From NCBI RefSeq assembly GCF_028776105.2, contig NZ_CP145606.1:1054001-1118000 (forward strand): 64,000 bases of DNA, read 5' to 3'. Position numbers and translations under genes: made by a program. The notes beneath the pieces were generated by a model. It saw only the letters and a program-made list of their open reading frames with translations. It was not told the DNA's origin and ran no database searches. Shown in pieces: positions 63,615 through 64,000 of the stretch; the first letter of the stretch is position 1; each line of letters opens with the position of its first letter. The DNA is from Neisseria leonii. GTDB lineage: Bacteria > Pseudomonadota > Gammaproteobacteria > Burkholderiales > Neisseriaceae.

Positions 63615-64000
63615 TTACAAACCCTGCGCTTTGACTTTTTCCGCACCGGATTCCAGCTTGTTCAAAGCCGACAGATAGGCTTTGGCCGTTGCCGCCAGAA
63701 TATCGGTATCCGCCCCCTGCCCGTTGACCACACGGCTGCCGCGCGCCAGACGCACGGACGTTTCGCCCTGACTTTCTGTACCCTGCGTCACGGCATTGAC
63801 CGAATAAAGCTGCAAGACCGCGCCGCTTTGCGCCACGCTTTCGATGGCTTTGAAAACCGCGTCCACCGGCCCGGAACCTGTGGCCTCGGCCTGTTTTTCC
63901 TCGCCTTTGACGCTGAACACAATCTGCGCGCGCGGCAGTTCGCCGGTTTCGGTGACGATTTTCTGCGAGATAAAGCGGTAGTTGTCCTGATTGAGGGTTT
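63615..64000 (-). CDS. leuA: 2-isopropylmalate synthase, C-terminal part (partial)
   Basis: 128 codons enter from the right edge. They read [20 protein letters not shown], then [20 protein letters not shown] and [20 protein letters not shown], the leucine-binding regulatory domain of LeuA. The catalytic barrel is outside the window. LeuA starts leucine synthesis and is inhibited by leucine through this domain. Citramalate synthase is a less likely alternative. Confidence 0.9.
   Translation of the reverse strand, partial: TLNQDNYRFISQKIVTETGELPRAQIVFSVKGEEKQAEATGSGPVDAVFKAIESVAQSGAVLQLYSVNAVTQGTESQGETSVRLARGSRVVNGQGADTDILAATAKAYLSALNKLESGAEKVKAQGL

Overview
The window is chromosomal DNA of a Neisseria species. 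The 12-mer AGGCCGTCTGAA (the AG-DUS dialect of the Neisseria DNA uptake sequence) or its complement recurs throughout, often as inverted pairs behind genes. The gene set fits as well: a PorB-type porin, DUF502-aspS, hemCDXY, carA and carB separated by other genes, fnr beside hemN, and a 16S-Ile-Ala-23S-5S rRNA operon. The AG dialect points to a commensal rather than N. meningitidis or N. gonorrhoeae, whose usual form is ATGCCGTCTGAA. I do not name a species.

Layout. 1-5.7 kb: 5' end of dnaB, sodB, erpA, a LexA/CI-like S24 repressor divergent from a small exported protein, and radA. Two decayed fragments, one ParA-like and one topoisomerase-C-terminal-like, lie in the gaps here. 5.7-12.6 kb: a proline/ornithine locus of putA, an ornithine cyclodeaminase-family gene, an MHS-family transporter and an XRE-cupin regulator, with a perfect 18-bp palindrome in the divergent promoter region. 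12.7-24.8 kb: M23-family protein, alkaline phosphatase, TSUP permease, gdhA, pldA-DUF502-aspS, rpsT, and polyamine and amino-acid binding lipoproteins. 25-34 kb: housekeeping genes (SEC-C protein, rRNA methyltransferase, thiD, ArsC/Spx-like, smpB, rnhA, FAD dehydrogenase, slyD, fpr, J-domain protein) and two lipoproteins of unknown role. 34-44 kb: carB, a LysE-type exporter, a YqaE-type peptide, carA, an OppA-type lipoprotein whose signal-peptide codons contain a G9 tract, and an acyl-CoA synthetase. 44.3-49.8 kb: the rRNA operon on the minus strand. 50.5-64 kb: a HAD phosphatase-hda pair, a DedA protein, fnr/hemN, porin, hemCDXY, rraA-osmC, hldD and the 3' end of leuA.

Intergenic DNA is dominated by two repeat families: DUS pairs, and about 21 short palindromes with arms GTCGGAT/ATCCGAC. 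Most of the latter are arranged as pairs bounded by GTAGG and CCTAC, so they look like a composite REP/BIME-like element. There is no CRISPR array, intact insertion sequence or intact prophage.

Functionally, hemCDXY and hemN supply haem with an FNR-type site beside hemN. carA/carB feed arginine and pyrimidine synthesis. The putA/OCD/transporter cluster probably funnels an imported amino acid to glutamate, which gdhA links to 2-oxoglutarate. All functions are inferred from recognised family motifs by reading; no database search was run.
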